Shown: one piece after another, positions 62,085-64,000 of the stretch
Position numbering within the stretch: position 1 is the stretch's first letter
Layout of the letters: each line of letters starts with the position of its first letter
Source of the DNA: Epithemia pelagica
Taxonomy: Eukaryota > Bacillariophyta > Bacillariophyceae > Surirellales > Surirellaceae
Direction of reading: 5' to 3'
Length of the DNA stretch: 64,000 nucleotides
Assembly (NCBI GenBank): GCA_946965045.2
Contig: OX337237.1
Span: 1,612,001-1,676,000 of the forward strand
Notes under the pieces: model-generated
What the model was told of the DNA's origin: nothing
Databases searched by the model: none
Seen by the model: the letters and a program-made list of their open reading frames with translations, nothing else
Made by a program: the position numbers and the translations under genes

Positions 62085-64000
62085 TCATCCCCAACTTTTC
62101 GCCACGCGAGCCAACAGTTCTTGCCGTCGTCTCCGTTGCGCGTCTGGGTCATCACTGCAATCTTTCGCTTCAGCCGGACCCGGACCCTCCTTGCTATGTT
62201 CTGAGGAGTGGTTGGAAATCTTCTTGAGGCCGTTTACTCCTTCCGTACTCTTCGACAACTGTGGTTGCTTCCACAAATGATGTGACGACGAATCCATAAC
62301 CTTGTGCGAATCAAGTTGCGTCTTTTGTTGAAGTCTTCGGTTCGCGGCAGTGGCAGCTTCGGCATCGGCAATCACACGCTGTGTGATTGGGGTCTGCAAA
62401 TCCGCTCCTTCCTTGATCGCGGCACCTTTGTTTGTGGACTTGAGCTTTCGACCCTGAGTCCAATCTGGTTTGGCCCACGTGTACTCCTTCGTCTTGTTTG
62501 TCTTGGGGGTTGGTCTCAAAACGCCTGGGTTGGCAACATGGTTGATATCATTCGGCGTTCGGAATACAGTGGCTTTTGTGATGGGCTTCACAATATCTCC
62601 ACCTTCTCTCAACTTGGCACCATTGACACTCAGTTTCAGCTTGCGTTGGCGCGTGTTGGACATCAGGCCACCTCCGATTTCACCACTCACAAAACGTCGC
62701 AGGATCTCTTCCTTGTCAACTTCAACACCCTTGCCGCTGGCATTAGGAGAGGATGAACCGTCTTCGTTCGCTTCCTTTCCAACATGAGTGATGGGACCCG
62801 CGAGATTTCCACCTTGTCGCACTTTCTCACCCTGCTCTGTTGGGGCCAACTGGTCACCCTGCGTCCAGGCCGGCTTCTGCCAGCTGTATACGCGATGCTC
62901 ACCATCAAATTGTTCGGCGCGAACATAAGTTTTGGTAATGCCGGGTTTCTTGCTCTTGGCACCGTCTTTTTTGCAAACAATCTTCTGAGTTTCTGCTAGA
63001 GGGCTGGGAACATTTGTTTTCAAGATGGACTTGCCACGGCTTGTAGGAGACATGTGAGCAAGCGAGCCATTGAGGGAGGACGTTCCACCATCTGGACTGG
63101 TTGGCGGAGTACCCACTGGACTCGGTGGTGGACTCATGCTTGGTTGTCTGGTAGGCGCGGGCTTTGCAGTGTCTTTCGCAAATGGTTCTCCACCAGACTC
63201 TTGAGTGGTCTCAATCGCAGGTACCTGAGGGATTAGGCCAGCTTCTTGTTTCTTGGATTTTGTAGACGAAGAGGTTGTAGACGACGAAGAGGAGGATGAA
63301 GAGGATGACATTGAACCTTCTGATGACTCTGGCGGTGCCTGCTTCTTTCCTTCTCGCTTCTTTCTCCGAACTTCCTTATCAGCGGAATGTCTCTCCATGT
63401 CCTTTTTAGCAGCCTCTGGAATTTCAATTTCGCTTCCACCATCCATACCGTCATCCTCCATATCTAGAATAAAGTCAGCCTGATTGATTTCTGATGTTTC
63501 ATCGTCCAACGAAGGCTGTTTGTTGAGCTTAATTTCGTCCGGAAAGGGTATCTCCTGTAACATGGCTGGATTCCTGTCTTCACCATCCGTTCCATCGAGG
63601 TTCGGTGCCACGAGATCGGCCAAATCATAGGCGTCACTAAAATCAGAAGTGCCACTGTGCATGGATGACTCAAAACTACTGGCGGCGGACTCTTCATCAC
63701 CAGAAAGTAGTTCATCCATGCTGTCTTCACTCATATCATCTTCGGTTTCAAACACATAAAACACTTCTCCATCCACGATTTCCAAATAAAAGTCGGCATC
63801 TCCATCGTCTTCTACAATTTCAATTTCGTAGGCTTCTTCCTCCTCTTCTTCCAACTCGTATCCGTAGTGAAAGAAGCGGTCTTCGATTTCTGTGACTAGA
63901 ATTTCCTCTTGGAATTTGATTTTGCGGTTTTCTTTTTCGGCTGGAAGGATTTCAATGACCTGATCTCCTTCAGCTGGGACCAAGAATGGTCGTGGTTTCT
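62085..64000 (-). CDS. C-terminal part of an acidic W-K-P repeat protein, cut by the window edge
   Basis: The frame is open from the edge (KPRPFLVPAEGD) to TGA at 62085, at least 638 residues; the start lies outside. The first ~170 residues are strongly acidic, with tyrosine/valine/isoleucine patches (FLEIVDGEVFYVFETEDD-like). A serine run and proline-rich linker follow. The C-terminal half has repeats built on a Y(S/T)W-KP-WTQG core, then G--(I/V)(R/K)(E/Q)G--L--PIT. Two full units are YSWQKPAWTQG...GPIT and YTWAKPDWTQG...TPIT, and a partial one ends GGDIVKPIT. A third tryptophan site is HHLWKQPQL. I recognise no named domain. The tryptophan-proline motifs and acidic head resemble other genes nearby (48029-49210, 58973-60565), which may reflect a shared structural role. 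Confidence 0.75.
   Translation of the reverse strand, partial: KPRPFLVPAEGDQVIEILPAEKENRKIKFQEEILVTEIEDRFFHYGYELEEEEEEAYEIEIVEDDGDADFYLEIVDGEVFYVFETEDDMSEDSMDELLSGDEESAASSFESSMHSGTSDFSDAYDLADLVAPNLDGTDGEDRNPAMLQEIPFPDEIKLNKQPSLDDETSEINQADFILDMEDDGMDGGSEIEIPEAAKKDMERHSADKEVRRKKREGKKQAPPESSEGSMSSSSSSSSSSTTSSSTKSKKQEAGLIPQVPAIETTQESGGEPFAKDTAKPAPTRQPSMSPPPSPVGTPPTSPDGGTSSLNGSLAHMSPTSRGKSILKTNVPSPLAETQKIVCKKDGAKSKKPGITKTYVRAEQFDGEHRVYSWQKPAWTQGDQLAPTEQGEKVRQGGNLAGPITHVGKEANEDGSSSPNASGKGVEVDKEEILRRFVSGEIGGGLMSNTRQRKLKLSVNGAKLREGGDIVKPITKATVFRTPNDINHVANPGVLRPTPKTNKTKEYTWAKPDWTQGRKLKSTNKGAAIKEGADLQTPITQRVIADAEAATAANRRLQQKTQLDSHKVMDSSSHHLWKQPQLSKSTEGVNGLKKISNHSSEHSKEGPGPAEAKDCSDDPDAQRRRRQELLARVAKSWG

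Noticed and set aside
1-64000. CRISPR arrays, rRNA genes, tRNA genes
   Set aside because: No regularly spaced repeats of CRISPR type, no rRNA-like blocks, and no clear tRNA boxes were seen; small RNA genes could be missed by eye.

Overview
This looks like a stretch of a diatom nuclear genome, most likely a raphid pennate species. The evidence is: a Ty1/copia element of the type common in diatoms; short GT-AG introns of about 70-120 bp; plastid preproteins with an ER signal peptide followed by a phenylalanine at the predicted cleavage site; Patched-like sterol-sensing proteins; and several acidic, repeat-rich proteins I cannot place in any widespread family. Assignments rest on motif recognition; no search was run.

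1-12.9 kb is transposon territory. A 5' piece of an unknown minus-strand gene lies at the left edge. It is followed by a 3.4 kb element (825-4208) with a perfect 17-bp terminal inverted repeat, an 8-bp target duplication and dense subterminal CGAGTA arrays. Next come a 5'-truncated non-LTR retrotransposon tail (4314-5246, minus) and a complete copia element (6461-12753) whose two 463-bp LTRs read identically. Its gag and pol share one frame and are separated by a UGA codon.

12.9-22.1 kb holds two tandem minus-strand Patched/NPC1-like genes. The downstream copy (12911-16749) is a pseudogene. The upstream copy (19195-22109) is nearly intact but carries one apparent frameshift. A decayed stretch of unknown origin lies between them.

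22.5-28.8 kb is a second mobile-element block: a 1.1 kb inverted-repeat element, a triple palindrome, a broken piggyBac-like transposase gene, and a convergent open gene of a type I associate with diatom transposons.

29-41.5 kb is mainly housekeeping. It has a plastid-targeted FAD oxidoreductase (minus) divergent from an RRP6/EXOSC10 exosome nuclease (plus). A USP-type deubiquitinase follows, convergent with an RPC7/C31-like RNA polymerase III subunit. A second, inverted copy of the 1.1 kb element comes next.

41.6-45.2 kb has two tandem DEG/ENaC-type channel genes, each with one intron at the same site. This is the most striking biology in the window, since the family is best known from animals.

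45.5-64 kb carries a coiled-coil protein, an IMPACT/YIH1-like protein, a lysine/acid-rich protein, and the bifunctional fucose-salvage enzyme FKP flanked by two copies of a 35-residue-repeat protein. Beyond them are a DUF1499 protein predicted for the thylakoid lumen, a tandem-repeat patch with an 18-G run, an acidic protein ending in a villin headpiece, a small mitochondrial membrane protein, and the C-terminal part of another acidic repeat protein running off the right edge.

Three gene families occur as local pairs (Patched-like, DEG/ENaC, 35-residue repeat). In two of the pairs one copy is broken.
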